A DNA stretch of 64,000 nucleotides, taken from NCBI RefSeq assembly GCF_039532605.1, contig NZ_BAAARY010000014.1, positions 1 through 64,000 on the forward strand, read 5' to 3'. Under the pieces are notes generated by a model. The model had not been told where the DNA came from, did no database searches, and saw only the letters and a program-made list of their open reading frames with translations. This stretch comes from Pilimelia columellifera (GTDB lineage: Bacteria > Actinomycetota > Actinomycetes > Mycobacteriales > Micromonosporaceae). Both the position numbers and the translations under genes were made by a program. Shown here in pieces: positions 51,756-61,103 of the stretch. Within the stretch, counting starts at the first letter, position 1, and each line of letters starts with the position of its first letter.

Positions 51756-53360
51756 ATGAATCTCGCGGGACGCACCGCTGGCCGGTCGACCTCAACCGCG
51801 ACGGCCAGCGCACCGGCCGAGACGCGGGCCGACGGGCGGGCCGGGCTCGTCGGGTCAGCGGCGGCGGCGTCACTGGACGCGAGCTTCCGGGACGACCGCA
51901 GCGCCCCGCCGGCCACCATGGTGATCTTTGGAGCGTCAGGGGACCTCACCCGGCGCAAGCTGATCCCGGCGGTGCTCAACCTGGCCCGGCACAAGCGGCT
52001 GACCCAGCAGTTCGCGGTGGTCGGGGTGGCCCGTAGCCAACTCGACGACGACCAGTTCGCCGCCGCCGCGTTCGGGGACGCCGACACCCGTTCCATGCCG
52101 TCGTTGCATGGGGGCATCCGCTACGTCAGCGGCGGTTACGACGACCCGGCCACCTACGCCCGACTGGCTGAGCTGCTGGTCGATCTCGACACCAGCCGAG
52201 GTGTGGCCGGCAACCGGCTGTTCTACCTGGCCACTCCCCCGCAGGCGTTCCCGAAGATCATCAACGGGTTGGCCGGCGCCGGCCTCAACCGCCCGACGGG
52301 CGACAGTTTCGCCCGGGTCGTCATCGAGAAGCCGTACGGACACCACGAGACCAGCGCCCGGGCCCTCGACGCCTGCGTCCACCGGGCGTTCGACGAGTCA
52401 CAGGTGTTCCGCATCGATCACTACCTGGGTAAGAACACCGTCCAGAATGTCATGGCGCTGCGCTTCGCCAACGCCATCTTCCAACCGATCTGGAACCGCA
52501 GCTGGGTCGACCACGTCCAGATCACGGTCGCCGAGACGCTCGGCGTGGGCTCGCGGGGCAGCTTCTACGAGCACGCCGGCGCGATGCGCGACATCGTGCA
52601 GAACCATGTGCTCCAGGTGTTGGCGCTGGCGCTGATGGAACCGCCAGCGTCATTCTCGGCTGAAGCGATCCGCAACGAGAAGGTCAAGCTGCTCCAGGCG
52701 ATCCGGCTACCGGGAGACCGGGACATCGACGATCTCGCCGTGCGCGGTCAGTACACCCGCGGCGGCACCCGGTTCGAGCTGATGCCCGGCTACCGGGAGG
52801 AGCCGGGCGTCGACCCACTGTCGCGCACCGAGACGTACGCGGCGATGCGGCTGGACGTCGACAACTGGCGGTGGGCGGGCGTGCCGTTCTACGTCCGCAC
52901 CGGCAAGCGGCTGCCGTCCCGGGTGACCGAGGTGGTGTTGCAGTTCCAACGGCCCCCGCACCTGCCGATCAGCGCGGCTCAGGTCCGGGAGATGGATCCG
53001 GACGCCCTGATCCTGCGTATCCAGCCAGATGAGGGCATCACGCTGCGGTTCGGCGCGAAAGTGCCGGGACACTCGTTCCGGGTGCGGTCGGCGTCGATGG
53101 AGTTCTCCTACGGGGACACGTTCCGCGAGGAGTCGCCGGAGGCGTACGAGCGGCTGCTGCTCGACGCCCTCATCGGCGACCCGACGCTGTTCATCCGCTC
53201 GGACGAGGTGCAGCAGTGCTGGCGGATCGTCGATCCGATCATCGACCGCTGGTCGCAGGATGACCGGCCGATCCCCACGTACGAGGCAGCCTCGTGGGGT
53301 CCGATGGACGCCGACCGGCTCATCGGTCGCAGTGGTCGCGTCTGGCGTAACGGGAACTGA
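51756..53360 (+). CDS. zwf: Glucose-6-phosphate 1-dehydrogenase
   Basis: This predicts 534 residues. The coenzyme site is GASGDLTRRKLIPAV and the active-site signature is RIDHYLGKNTVQN; substrate-binding VIEKPYGHH precedes it. The N-terminal 40 residues are low complexity, so the true start may lie later. Zwf oxidises glucose-6-phosphate with NADP, the first step of the oxidative pentose phosphate pathway in the cytoplasm. Its position just before the dormancy island, which holds phosphoketolase, suggests that pentose phosphates could feed that branch (inference). Confidence 0.96.
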   Translation: MNLAGRTAGRSTSTATASAPAETRADGRAGLVGSAAAASLDASFRDDRSAPPATMVIFGASGDLTRRKLIPAVLNLARHKRLTQQFAVVGVARSQLDDDQFAAAAFGDADTRSMPSLHGGIRYVSGGYDDPATYARLAELLVDLDTSRGVAGNRLFYLATPPQAFPKIINGLAGAGLNRPTGDSFARVVIEKPYGHHETSARALDACVHRAFDESQVFRIDHYLGKNTVQNVMALRFANAIFQPIWNRSWVDHVQITVAETLGVGSRGSFYEHAGAMRDIVQNHVLQVLALALMEPPASFSAEAIRNEKVKLLQAIRLPGDRDIDDLAVRGQYTRGGTRFELMPGYREEPGVDPLSRTETYAAMRLDVDNWRWAGVPFYVRTGKRLPSRVTEVVLQFQRPPHLPISAAQVREMDPDALILRIQPDEGITLRFGAKVPGHSFRVRSASMEFSYGDTFREESPEAYERLLLDALIGDPTLFIRSDEVQQCWRIVDPIIDRWSQDDRPIPTYEAASWGPMDADRLIGRSGRVWRNGN

Positions 53361-53372
53361 GCGCCCGCGGAG

Positions 53373-53488
53373 CGCCGGCTCCAGCTCGTACCGCGCCCGC
53401 CAGCGTCTGATCGTCCCACGCCACCATCGGCCAACGCGTTCTCCGCCGCGACGCTCTTCGAACATGCCGGGTTGGTCCACAGCTCCAC
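53373..53488 (-). pseudogene. ArsC/Spx-like protein fragment
   Basis: Minus-strand reading from a GTG at 53488 gives VELWTNPACSKSVAAENALA, close to the start of ArsC-type reductases (NPxCSKS with the redox Cys). A second frame then gives ARYELEPAL, matching the family's next strand. About 80 further residues are missing, so this is a fragment. It lies antisense in the short gap between zwf and devS. The match is brief. Confidence 0.45.
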
Positions 53489-53539
53489 CGCGCCATCGTC
53501 GCGTTCCCACCGCCGGGCCCGGCCGGTAGCATCCCGGGC

Positions 53540-55270
53540 ATGGCGGAGCAGCCCGAGCACAGGTCCACCGCCGGCGCCGAGGCCGCGCCGTCGCTCGGGC
53601 TCAGCCCGCTGTCCCGGATACGGCTCGACGAGCTGCTCCAGGAGACCCTGGACCGGGTCCAGGAGATCGCCGACAGCCGGGAACGGCTACGCGCGCTCCT
53701 CGACGCCGTGGTGACCGTCAGCGCCGGGCTCGACCTGCGCAGCACCCTGCGCCGCCTGGTCGCCAGCGCCTGTCACCTGCTGGACGCCCGCTACGCCGCG
53801 CTCGGGGTGATCGGACCGGACCGCCGGCTGGTCGAGTTCATCACCCACGGCCTGACACCGCGGCAACACGCCGCGATCGGCGACCTGCCGAGCGGACGCG
53901 GGGTCCTTGGCCTGCTCATCGACGACCCGCAGCCGGTCCGGATGCCCGACATCACCAAACATCCACGGTCGTACGGATTCCCGCCGAACCACCCGCCGAT
54001 GAGCAGCTTCCTGGGCGTGCCCGTGCACGTGCGCGGCAAGGTGTTCGGCAACCTCTACCTGGCCGAGAAGATCGGCGGCAAGGAGTTCACCGACGACGAC
54101 GAGGAGCTGGCGGTGGCGCTCGCGGCCGCCGCCGGGGTGGCCATCGACAACGCGCGCCTGTACGAGGTGGCGCACCGTCGGGAGAAGTGGCTGACGGCCA
54201 CGGCCGAGATCACCACCGTCCTGCTCGGACAGGTCAAACGCACCGACGCGCTCGCCCTGGTCGCGCGGCGGGCCCGGGAGGTCGCCGGCGCCGAGCTGGC
54301 GATGGTGCTGCTCAACGAGCCGCAGTCGGACAACCTGCGGATCGAGGTGGTCGCCGGCGCCACCGAGGACGCCGGCGTGGGCCTGGTCGGTTGCCTGTTG
54401 CCGGCGGTGGGCCCCCCGCTGGCCGCCGCGTCCAACAAGCAGCAGCTGTTCGACGACCTCTCCACCGCCGCCGCGTGGCCCGGCCCGGTCCCCGCCGGCC
54501 CGGCGGTGGTGTCGCCGCTGACCACCGGGGACGCCCTGCACGGCCTGCTGGTCGTCGGGTACCCCGTCGGGCACGACCGGCGCGACGACGGCGACGTGCC
54601 GTTGCTGGCCAGCTTCGCCGGGCAGGCCGCGCTGGCGCTGGAGCGGGTACGGGCCCAGGACGAACGGGAGCTGCTGGCGGTCCTGGAAGATCGGGAACGT
54701 ATCGCCCGGGACCTGCACGATGTCGTCATCCAGCGGCTGTTCGCCACCGGCCTCCAGCTCCAGAGCGCGGTGCCGCTCACCGGTCGGCCCGAGGTAGCAC
54801 AGCGGATCAACGCGGCCGTGGACGACCTGGACTCCACGATCCGGGACATCCGCCGGGCGATCTTCGAGCTGCGGGCGCCGGCCACGGCGACGCTGCGCAC
54901 CGAGATCCACGCCACGATCGCCGAAGCCGCCGACACGTTGGGGTTCGCCCCGACGCTGCGGATGGACGGCCCGGTCGACAGCGCGGTGCCCGACGCGATG
55001 CGCGGCGACGTGCTGGCGGTGTTGACCGAGGCGCTGTCCAACGCGGCCCGGCACGCCCGGGCGACCAGGGTGGATGTCGCCGTCGTCGTCGCCCACGGCA
55101 GGGTGTCGGTGTCGGTGCGCGACGATGGTCGGGGCGCTGACCGGGACCGGGCCCGCGGTGGCCTGGTGAACCTGCGGGAACGCGCGCTCGGGTGGGCCGG
55201 CGAGCTGAGCCTGCGCCCCGTCGCGCCGACCGGCGCCGAGCTGATCTGGGACGTGCCGCTGCCAGCGTGA
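53540..55270 (+). CDS. devS: DevS/DosS-like GAF sensor histidine kinase
   Basis: This predicts 576 residues. Two GAF domains occupy about 50-200 and 220-380; the first carries the heme-binding type pattern of DevS (LLDARYAALGVIGPDRRLVEFITHG, then HPPMSSFLGVPVHVRGKVFG). The HisKA_3 box IARDLHDVVIQRLFATG holds the phosphorylated His, and the ATPase is LTEALSNAARHA with DDGRG. In mycobacteria DevS/DosT sense O2, NO and CO. It faces devR, which ends 25 bp from its stop. Signal sensing is inferred from homology. Confidence 0.93.
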   Translation: MAEQPEHRSTAGAEAAPSLGLSPLSRIRLDELLQETLDRVQEIADSRERLRALLDAVVTVSAGLDLRSTLRRLVASACHLLDARYAALGVIGPDRRLVEFITHGLTPRQHAAIGDLPSGRGVLGLLIDDPQPVRMPDITKHPRSYGFPPNHPPMSSFLGVPVHVRGKVFGNLYLAEKIGGKEFTDDDEELAVALAAAAGVAIDNARLYEVAHRREKWLTATAEITTVLLGQVKRTDALALVARRAREVAGAELAMVLLNEPQSDNLRIEVVAGATEDAGVGLVGCLLPAVGPPLAAASNKQQLFDDLSTAAAWPGPVPAGPAVVSPLTTGDALHGLLVVGYPVGHDRRDDGDVPLLASFAGQAALALERVRAQDERELLAVLEDRERIARDLHDVVIQRLFATGLQLQSAVPLTGRPEVAQRINAAVDDLDSTIRDIRRAIFELRAPATATLRTEIHATIAEAADTLGFAPTLRMDGPVDSAVPDAMRGDVLAVLTEALSNAARHARATRVDVAVVVAHGRVSVSVRDDGRGADRDRARGGLVNLRERALGWAGELSLRPVAPTGAELIWDVPLPA

Positions 55271-55295
55271 CGCCGTCAGCGGACGGCGTCGGCTG

Positions 55296-55934
55296 TCATC
55301 GGCGGGCGCCCAGAAGCCGGGTGGCCAGGACCGCCGCCTGGGTACGGCGTTCCAGACCGAGCTTGGCCAGCAGGCTGGACACGTAGTTCTTGACGGTCTT
55401 CTCCGCCAGGAACATCCGGCCGGCGATCTCGCGGTTGGTGAGGCCCTCGGCGATGTGCTCCAGGATGCGTCGCTCCTGTTCGGTCAGGGAACGCAGCTCG
55501 GCCGGCTCGTCGGCGCCGCTGCGGATGCGTTCCAGCACCCGTCGGGTCACCGCCGGGTCAAGCAGGGACTGGCCGGCGGCGACCCGGTGGACGGCATCGG
55601 CGAGGTCGGTGCCCCGAATCTGTTTGAGCAGGTAGCCGGCCGCGCCGGCCATGATCGCGGCGAACAGCGCCTCGTCGTCCTCGTACGAGGTGAGGATGAG
55701 GCCCTTGATGGACGAGTCGATGGCCCGCACGTCGCGGCAGACGTCGATGCCGTTGCCGTCCGGCAGTCGGGCATCGAGGATGGCGACGTCCGGGCGCAGC
55801 GCGGGGATCCGCTGCACGGCCTCCCGGGCCGAGCCGGACTCGCCGACCACCTCGATATCGCCGGTGGAGCGCAGCAGGTCGGCCAAGCCGCGACGGACGA
55901 CCTCGTGGTCGTCGAGAAGAAACACCCGGATCAT
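55296..55934 (-). CDS. devR: DevR/DosR-like response regulator
   Basis: This predicts 212 residues. The receiver domain has Asp54 (AILDARLPDG) as phosphorylation site and Lys104 (YLLK). The LuxR-type HTH contains LTNREIAGRMFLAEKTVKNY, nearly the same as M. tuberculosis DosR including the recognition-helix Lys and Asn residues (EKTVKNYVS). So the DNA site should resemble the DosR box. It is encoded opposite devS and divergently from the nitroreductase gene, and a candidate box lies 37 bp upstream of its start. Confidence 0.95.
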   Translation of the reverse strand: MIRVFLLDDHEVVRRGLADLLRSTGDIEVVGESGSAREAVQRIPALRPDVAILDARLPDGNGIDVCRDVRAIDSSIKGLILTSYEDDEALFAAIMAGAAGYLLKQIRGTDLADAVHRVAAGQSLLDPAVTRRVLERIRSGADEPAELRSLTEQERRILEHIAEGLTNREIAGRMFLAEKTVKNYVSSLLAKLGLERRTQAAVLATRLLGARR

Positions 55935-55970
55935 GCGCCTTTTCTACCCGCTGCGGCCAGGCGCCGCTAT

Positions 55971-55984
55971 GAGTCCAAGGTCCC
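55971..55984. promoter_or_regulatory. Candidate DevR box
   Basis: On the minus strand this is GGGACCTTGGACTC, preceded by CTC. The GGGAC half is exact for the DosR box (TTSGGGACTWWAGTCCCSAA); the other half is weaker. It lies 37 bp upstream of devR and 112 bp upstream of the nitroreductase gene. The same 14 bp with one change recurs at 61022. A second weak half-site (AGGGCCGAA) lies near 56035. Confidence 0.55.
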
Positions 55985-56096
55985 GAGCTGGGCGCGGCGG
56001 TCCAGCCGGCAGGGTGCGAGATAGGCAATTCGGCCCTGGTAGGAACTGGAATGACCGGTAATGGTGAGTGCGGGGACACAGCCGGAGGGAGCCGCC

Positions 56097-57068
56097 ATGG
56101 CGACGACGACACTGCGATACACCCGTGACGACCTGTTGGACGCGGCCCCGGCTGCCGGGCGGGCGCCCTCGATGCATAACAGCCAGCCGTGGCGGTTCCG
56201 GCTCCACGACGGCGCCATCGACGTGCTGCTGGACGCCGACCGGGCGCTCCCGGCGGCCGACCCGCACGGCTGGGGCGCCCGGCTGGCCTGCGGGGCCGCG
56301 GCGCTCAACCTGGAGCTGGCGTTGGCGATCGCCGGCCGACCAGCCGACCTGACGCTTGGCCCGCTGCCGAACGATCCGTCCGTTCTGGCCCGCCTGACGC
56401 CCGCGGCGCGCCGCCCGCCCACCCCGACCGAGCAGTCGCTGTACGCCGCGATCGCGCTGAGACACAGCAACCGCGGGGCGTTGCGGCCGGATCCGGTTCC
56501 GCCGGCCGAGCGGCTCCGGCTGCGCCAGGCCGCGGAGACCGAAGGGTGCTGGCTGGAACTGGTGGTGGGCTCAGTGGCGGTGGAGGCGGTCGCGGGGATC
56601 GCCCGGGTCGCCGACCGCACGCTCGCCCGGGACGCGGCCTACATGGCCGAGTTGGAGCAGTGGCGACGATTCAGCCACTCCCCGGACGGTGTTCCCACCG
56701 ACAGCGCCGCCGTGGACCCGTCCGGTTCGATGCCACAGCGCCCGTTCGGCGGGCCGGGCCAGCCCGAGGCTGACAACCCCAGCGCCGAGCCGCTCATCGC
56801 GGTGCTCGGCAGCGCCACCGACAGCCCCGCCGAGCAGGTGCGGGCCGGGATCGCGTTGCAGCGGGTGCTGCTGACCGCGACCGACGCGCGACTCGCGGTG
56901 TCGATGGTGTCCCAGCCGATCGAGGTGCCCTCGGCCCGCGAACAGTTACGACTGGCCCTACGGCGCTTCGGCGTGGCGCAGATGGTGATGCGGGTCGGCT
57001 ACGGCCCGCCCGGCTGGCCGACGCCACGACGCGACCCGGCCGAGACGGTCGACGCGGCTGTCGAGTGA
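56097..57068 (+). CDS. Acg-family nitroreductase-like protein
   Basis: This predicts 323 residues from the ATG at 56097 with GGAGGG ahead. It has the fold of DosR-regulon Acg proteins (Rv2032, Rv3131): APSMHNSQPWRFRLHDGAID at the N-terminus, then ALRHSNRGALRPDPVPPAE, and a C-terminal half RVLLTATDARLAVSMVSQPI. Acg is an FMN-binding protein without shown nitroreductase activity; flavin storage has been suggested. Its stop overlaps the start of ackA, so the two form an operon. Confidence 0.9.
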   Translation: MATTTLRYTRDDLLDAAPAAGRAPSMHNSQPWRFRLHDGAIDVLLDADRALPAADPHGWGARLACGAAALNLELALAIAGRPADLTLGPLPNDPSVLARLTPAARRPPTPTEQSLYAAIALRHSNRGALRPDPVPPAERLRLRQAAETEGCWLELVVGSVAVEAVAGIARVADRTLARDAAYMAELEQWRRFSHSPDGVPTDSAAVDPSGSMPQRPFGGPGQPEADNPSAEPLIAVLGSATDSPAEQVRAGIALQRVLLTATDARLAVSMVSQPIEVPSAREQLRLALRRFGVAQMVMRVGYGPPGWPTPRRDPAETVDAAVE

Positions 57069-58150
57069 TGCTGCTGGCGCTGAACTGCGGTTCGTCGTCG
57101 GTGAAGTTCCAGCTCTACGACGCTGAGGGAGCGGCGACCGACGTCGGCGGCTGGCTGGCCGCCGGGGCCGTCGAGGAGCTGCCCGACGGTCTGACGCCCA
57201 CGGTGGTGGCGCACCGGGTCGTCCACGGCGGCGCCGGTCTGCGTGCGGCCACCGTCATCGACGACGCGGTGCTGGCCACGATCGCCACGCTGACGCCGTT
57301 GGCGCCCACCCACCAGCCCGCCGCCCTGGCCGGCATCGCGATGGCCCGTCAGCGCTGGCCGAGCGCCGTCCAGGTGGCGGTCTTCGACACGGCTTTCCAC
57401 GCCGACCTGCCACCAGCGGCGGCGACCTACGCCCTGGACGCGGCGCTGGCGGCCCGGCACGGGATCCGCCGCTACGGGTTCCACGGCATCTCCTGCCGGT
57501 ACGTCACCGAGCGGGCCGCCGCGCTGCTCGGTCGGCCGGTGGCCGACCTCAATACCATCGTGCTGCACCTCGGGTCCGGGGCGAGCGCCACCGCGGTCGC
57601 CGGGGGCCGCAGCGTCGACACGTCGATGGGGCTGACGCCGTTGGAAGGGTTGGTGATGGCCACCCGCGCCGGCGACCTCGACCCAGGCGCGCTGCTGTGG
57701 CTGCGTCAGGCCGGGCTGTCCGACGCGCAGCTCGACGCCGCGGTGCGCACCGAGGGCGGCCTGCTCGGGATGTGCGGCGACGCCGACATGCGGGCGGCGC
57801 TGGCCCGCCGCGACGCCGGCGACCCGGCCGCCGCCCTGGCTCTCGACGTCTACTGCCACCGGCTGCGCAAGTACGTGGGCGCGTACCACGCGGTTCTGGG
57901 TCGCCTCGACGCGATCGTCTTCACCGCCGGGGTGGGCGAGAACAGCGCGGCGGTGCGGTCCCAGGCGCTGTCCGGGTTGACGCCGATGGGCATCGCGGTC
58001 GACCCGGCGCGCAACGGCGCCGGCGCGGCGGAGCGGGTGATCTCGCCACCGGGGGCCAGGATCGCGGTGTGTGTCATCGCCACCGACGAACAGCAGGCGA
58101 TCGCCGACGAGGCTCGCGAGTTGCTGCGCGGCAGCGGCCAGGCACGGTAA
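57068..58150 (+). CDS. ackA: Acetate/propionate kinase
   Basis: This predicts 360 residues. The start overlaps the nitroreductase stop (a GTG at 57065 gives GTGA, an ATG at 57068 shares one base). Family signature LLALNCGSSSVKFQLY and the motif HRVVHGGAG are present, with HLGSGASATAV and the GVGENS nucleotide-binding loop. It is shorter than typical E. coli AckA (about 400). It makes ATP from acetyl phosphate, in the cytoplasm. Phosphoketolase, the source of acetyl phosphate, is the next gene. Confidence 0.95.
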   Translation: MLLALNCGSSSVKFQLYDAEGAATDVGGWLAAGAVEELPDGLTPTVVAHRVVHGGAGLRAATVIDDAVLATIATLTPLAPTHQPAALAGIAMARQRWPSAVQVAVFDTAFHADLPPAAATYALDAALAARHGIRRYGFHGISCRYVTERAAALLGRPVADLNTIVLHLGSGASATAVAGGRSVDTSMGLTPLEGLVMATRAGDLDPGALLWLRQAGLSDAQLDAAVRTEGGLLGMCGDADMRAALARRDAGDPAAALALDVYCHRLRKYVGAYHAVLGRLDAIVFTAGVGENSAAVRSQALSGLTPMGIAVDPARNGAGAAERVISPPGARIAVCVIATDEQQAIADEARELLRGSGQAR

Positions 58151-58178
58151 GCAGAGTCCGACGAAAGGACGATCACCC

Positions 58179-60557
58179 ATGACCGCCGCCGTGACTGAAT
58201 CGCCGTTGACCGGCGTCGAACTGGACCGGATCGACGCCTACTGGCGGGCCGCGAACTACCTCACCGTCGGGCAGATCTACCTGCGGGAGAACCCGCTGCT
58301 GAGCGAGCCGCTGACGGCCGGGCACATCAAGCCGCGGCTGCTCGGACACTGGGGCACCAGCCCGGGGCTGAACCTGGTCTACGCCCACCTCTCCCGCATG
58401 ATCACGCTGCGGGACCTGAGCGTCCTGTATGTCACCGGACCCGGCCACGGGGGTCCGGCGCTGGTCGCCAACACCTGGCTTGAGGGCACGTACAGCGAGC
58501 TGTACCCGACCGTCAGCCGAGACGCGACGGGCATGACCCGGCTGTTCCGGCAGTTCTCGACCCCGGGCGGAATCCCCAGCCACGTCGCCCCCGAGGTGCC
58601 CGGCTCGATCCACGAGGGCGGCGAGCTGGGGTACTCGCTCATGCACGCCTACGGGGCGGCCTTCGACAACCCGGACCTGCTGGTGGCCTGCGTCGTCGGC
58701 GACGGCGAGGCCGAGACCGGGCCGTTGGCGGCGAGCTGGCTGTCCAACGTTTTCCTCAACCCGGCCCGGGACGGGGCCGTGCTGCCGATCCTGCACCTCA
58801 ACGGCTACAAGATCGCCAACCCGACGGTGCTGGCCCGGATCCCGGCCGAGGACCTGCGGTCGCTGCTGCGCGGCTACGGCCACGAGCCGTACGAGGTGAC
58901 CTCCGAGGACCCACGCGAGGCCCACCAGCTCATGGCGGCGGCGCTCGGCAGCGCGCTGGACGACATCGCCCAGATCCAACGGCTCGCCCGACGGGGCGGG
59001 CCGGCACGGCGGCCCCGGTGGCCGATGATCGTCATGCGCACCCCCAAGGGCTGGACCGGGCCGGCCATTGTCGACGGTCTGCCGGTCGCCGGCACGTTCC
59101 GCGCCCACCAGGTGCCGCTGCCGCACCCGCGCGAGGACCCGCGCCAGCTCGCCGCGTTGGAGAGCTGGCTGCGCTCGTACCGGCCGCAGGAGCTTTTCGA
59201 CGCCGACGGGGTCCCCCGCGACGATGTCCTCCTGGCGCCGCCGCGCGGCAACGCCAGGATGAGCGCCAACCCGGCCGCCAACGGCGGGGTGATGCTGCGG
59301 GACCTGGCCCTGCCCGACTTCCGCGAGTACGCGGTCCCGAGCCCCGGGCCCGGGTTGGCCGATGTGGAGCCTACCCGGGCGCTCGGCGCCTGGCTGCGCG
59401 ACGTCATCGACGCGAACCGGGACCGGTTCCGACTCTTCGGCCCGGACGAGGTCGCCTCCAACCGGCTCGGCGACGCGTTCACGGTGACCGACCGGGTCTT
59501 CCTCGCCGACACCGTGCCCGGCGACGACCACCTCTCCCCCGACGGACGGGTGATGGAGGTGCTGTCGGAGCACCTGTGTCAGGGCTGGCTGGAGGGGTAC
59601 CTGCTGACTGGCCGGCACGGGGTGTTCACCAGCTACGAGGCGTTCATCCACGTCGTGGACTCGATGGTCAACCAGCACGCCAAGTGGTTGAAGGTGACCC
59701 GGGACATCGCCTGGCGGCGGCCGATCGCCTCGCTCAACTACCTGCTGTCGAGCCACGTCTGGCGTCAGGACCACAACGGGTTCTCCCACCAGGACCCCGG
59801 CTTCATCGACCACGTCATCAACAAGAAGGCGGAGATCGTCCGGGTGTACCTGCCGCCGGACGCCAACACGCTGCTGGTCACCATGGACCGCTGTCTACGC
59901 AGTCGGAACCTCATCAACGTGGTGGTCGCCGGCAAGCAGGTCGAGCCGCTGTGGCTGGACATGGCCGAGGCCCAGTCGCACTGCGAACGCGGCCTGGGTA
60001 TCTGGGCCTGGGCTTCCAACGACGCCGGCGTCGAGCCGGACGTCGTGCTCGCCTGCGCCGGCGACGTGCCCACGATGGAGACCCTGGCGGCGGTGGGGCT
60101 GCTGCGTGAGCACCTGCCGCAGCTGCGGGTGCGGGTGGTGAACGTCGTCGACCTCATGCGGCTGCAACCGGACAGCGAGCACCCGAACGGGCTCAAGGAC
60201 AAGCAGTTCGACACGGTCTTCACGACCGACCGGCCGATCATCTTCGCGTACCACGGTTACCCCGGGGTCATCCACCGGTTGACGTACCGGCGGACCAACC
60301 ACCCGAACCTGCACGTTCGCGGCTACAAGGAGGAGGGCACGACCACGACGCCGTTCGACATGGTCATGCTCAACGACCTGGACCGGTTCCACCTGGTCAT
60401 CGACGTCATCGACCGGGTGCCGGGGCTCGGCGCCACCGCCGCGCACCTGCGCCAGGCCATGATCGACGCCCGGCAGCAGTGCCGGGCCCACACCCGTGAA
60501 CACGGCGAGGACCACCCGACGATCACCCAGTGGCGGTGGTCCGGCGGCGACAGTTGA
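58179..60557 (+). CDS. xfp: Phosphoketolase
   Basis: This predicts 792 residues from the ATG at 58179, 28 bp after ackA. N-terminal signature GHWGTSPGLNLVYAHLSRMI, then GPGHGGPALVANTWLEGTYS; the thiamine diphosphate site includes GDGEAETGPLAASWLSN. It converts xylulose-5-phosphate, and often fructose-6-phosphate, to acetyl phosphate and a triose or tetrose phosphate. Together with ackA it gives ATP without respiration, which fits an oxygen-limited state. Confidence 0.97.
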   Translation: MTAAVTESPLTGVELDRIDAYWRAANYLTVGQIYLRENPLLSEPLTAGHIKPRLLGHWGTSPGLNLVYAHLSRMITLRDLSVLYVTGPGHGGPALVANTWLEGTYSELYPTVSRDATGMTRLFRQFSTPGGIPSHVAPEVPGSIHEGGELGYSLMHAYGAAFDNPDLLVACVVGDGEAETGPLAASWLSNVFLNPARDGAVLPILHLNGYKIANPTVLARIPAEDLRSLLRGYGHEPYEVTSEDPREAHQLMAAALGSALDDIAQIQRLARRGGPARRPRWPMIVMRTPKGWTGPAIVDGLPVAGTFRAHQVPLPHPREDPRQLAALESWLRSYRPQELFDADGVPRDDVLLAPPRGNARMSANPAANGGVMLRDLALPDFREYAVPSPGPGLADVEPTRALGAWLRDVIDANRDRFRLFGPDEVASNRLGDAFTVTDRVFLADTVPGDDHLSPDGRVMEVLSEHLCQGWLEGYLLTGRHGVFTSYEAFIHVVDSMVNQHAKWLKVTRDIAWRRPIASLNYLLSSHVWRQDHNGFSHQDPGFIDHVINKKAEIVRVYLPPDANTLLVTMDRCLRSRNLINVVVAGKQVEPLWLDMAEAQSHCERGLGIWAWASNDAGVEPDVVLACAGDVPTMETLAAVGLLREHLPQLRVRVVNVVDLMRLQPDSEHPNGLKDKQFDTVFTTDRPIIFAYHGYPGVIHRLTYRRTNHPNLHVRGYKEEGTTTTPFDMVMLNDLDRFHLVIDVIDRVPGLGATAAHLRQAMIDARQQCRAHTREHGEDHPTITQWRWSGGDS

Positions 60558-60587
60558 CCACCGCCGACGTCGGCGGAGCCGGACACC

Positions 60588-61013
60588 GCGTGCCGCCCGC
60601 CCCGCTCGCCCCAGGAGTCGGTGCTCGGCGACGGTCTGGTCCGCGGCATCGTGTCGGCGGCATCCCTCATCACCGTCACCGCGTTGGTGGCCGCCCTGGT
60701 GGCGCAGCGGCTGGACCGGCCCTGGCAGTCGGCGCTGTTCGTGGTGCTCGGGCTGGCGCAGCTGGGCGTCGCGTTGGCGGTGCGGGCCACCCGGGCTCCC
60801 GGATCGACCGATCGCAATCCGTGGCTGGTGGCCGTGGCGGTCTCGGCGGCCCTCCAGGTGGCGGGGGTGCTGGTTGCGCCGCTGCGGGAGCTGCTGGGCA
60901 CCGAGCCGCTGTCCTCGACGGATCTGCTCTGGTGCGCCGCATTGGCCACCGCGCCCGGTTTCGCGTTATATATGACCCGCATACGCGTGAACCGCGCCCA
61001 CCCGGGTAGCTAG
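60588..61013 (+). pseudogene. P-type cation ATPase, C-terminal membrane remnant
   Basis: The reading begins mid-protein (CRPPRSPQESVLGDGLVRGI), with a possible GTG at 60621, and continues through three or four hydrophobic helices (VTALVAALVAQRLDRPWQS; WLVAVAVSAALQVAGVLVAP). It follows the Cation_ATPase_C region of Ca-type P-ATPases, where RPPR.P.ESVL marks the link before the last helices. All catalytic domains are missing. The mycobacterial DosR regulon includes the P-ATPase CtpF, so this is probably what remains of such a pump; it may also be expressed as a short membrane protein. Confidence 0.6.
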
Positions 61014-61021
61014 CCCGCGGC

Positions 61022-61035
61022 GGGACCTTCGACTC
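61022..61035. promoter_or_regulatory. Second candidate DevR box
   Basis: GGGACCTTCGACTC differs in one base from the motif beside devR. It lies 69-82 bp upstream of the start of the double-Usp gene, a usual distance for an activator site, and directly after the ATPase remnant. The GGGAC half matches the mycobacterial DosR box exactly. Confidence 0.55.
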
Positions 61036-61103
61036 TGCCCCGGCCGATGCGCTTTCGGAAAGGGTGGAACGGCCCAGGTGTTCCGTCAAGCACAGGAGGA
61101 GCA

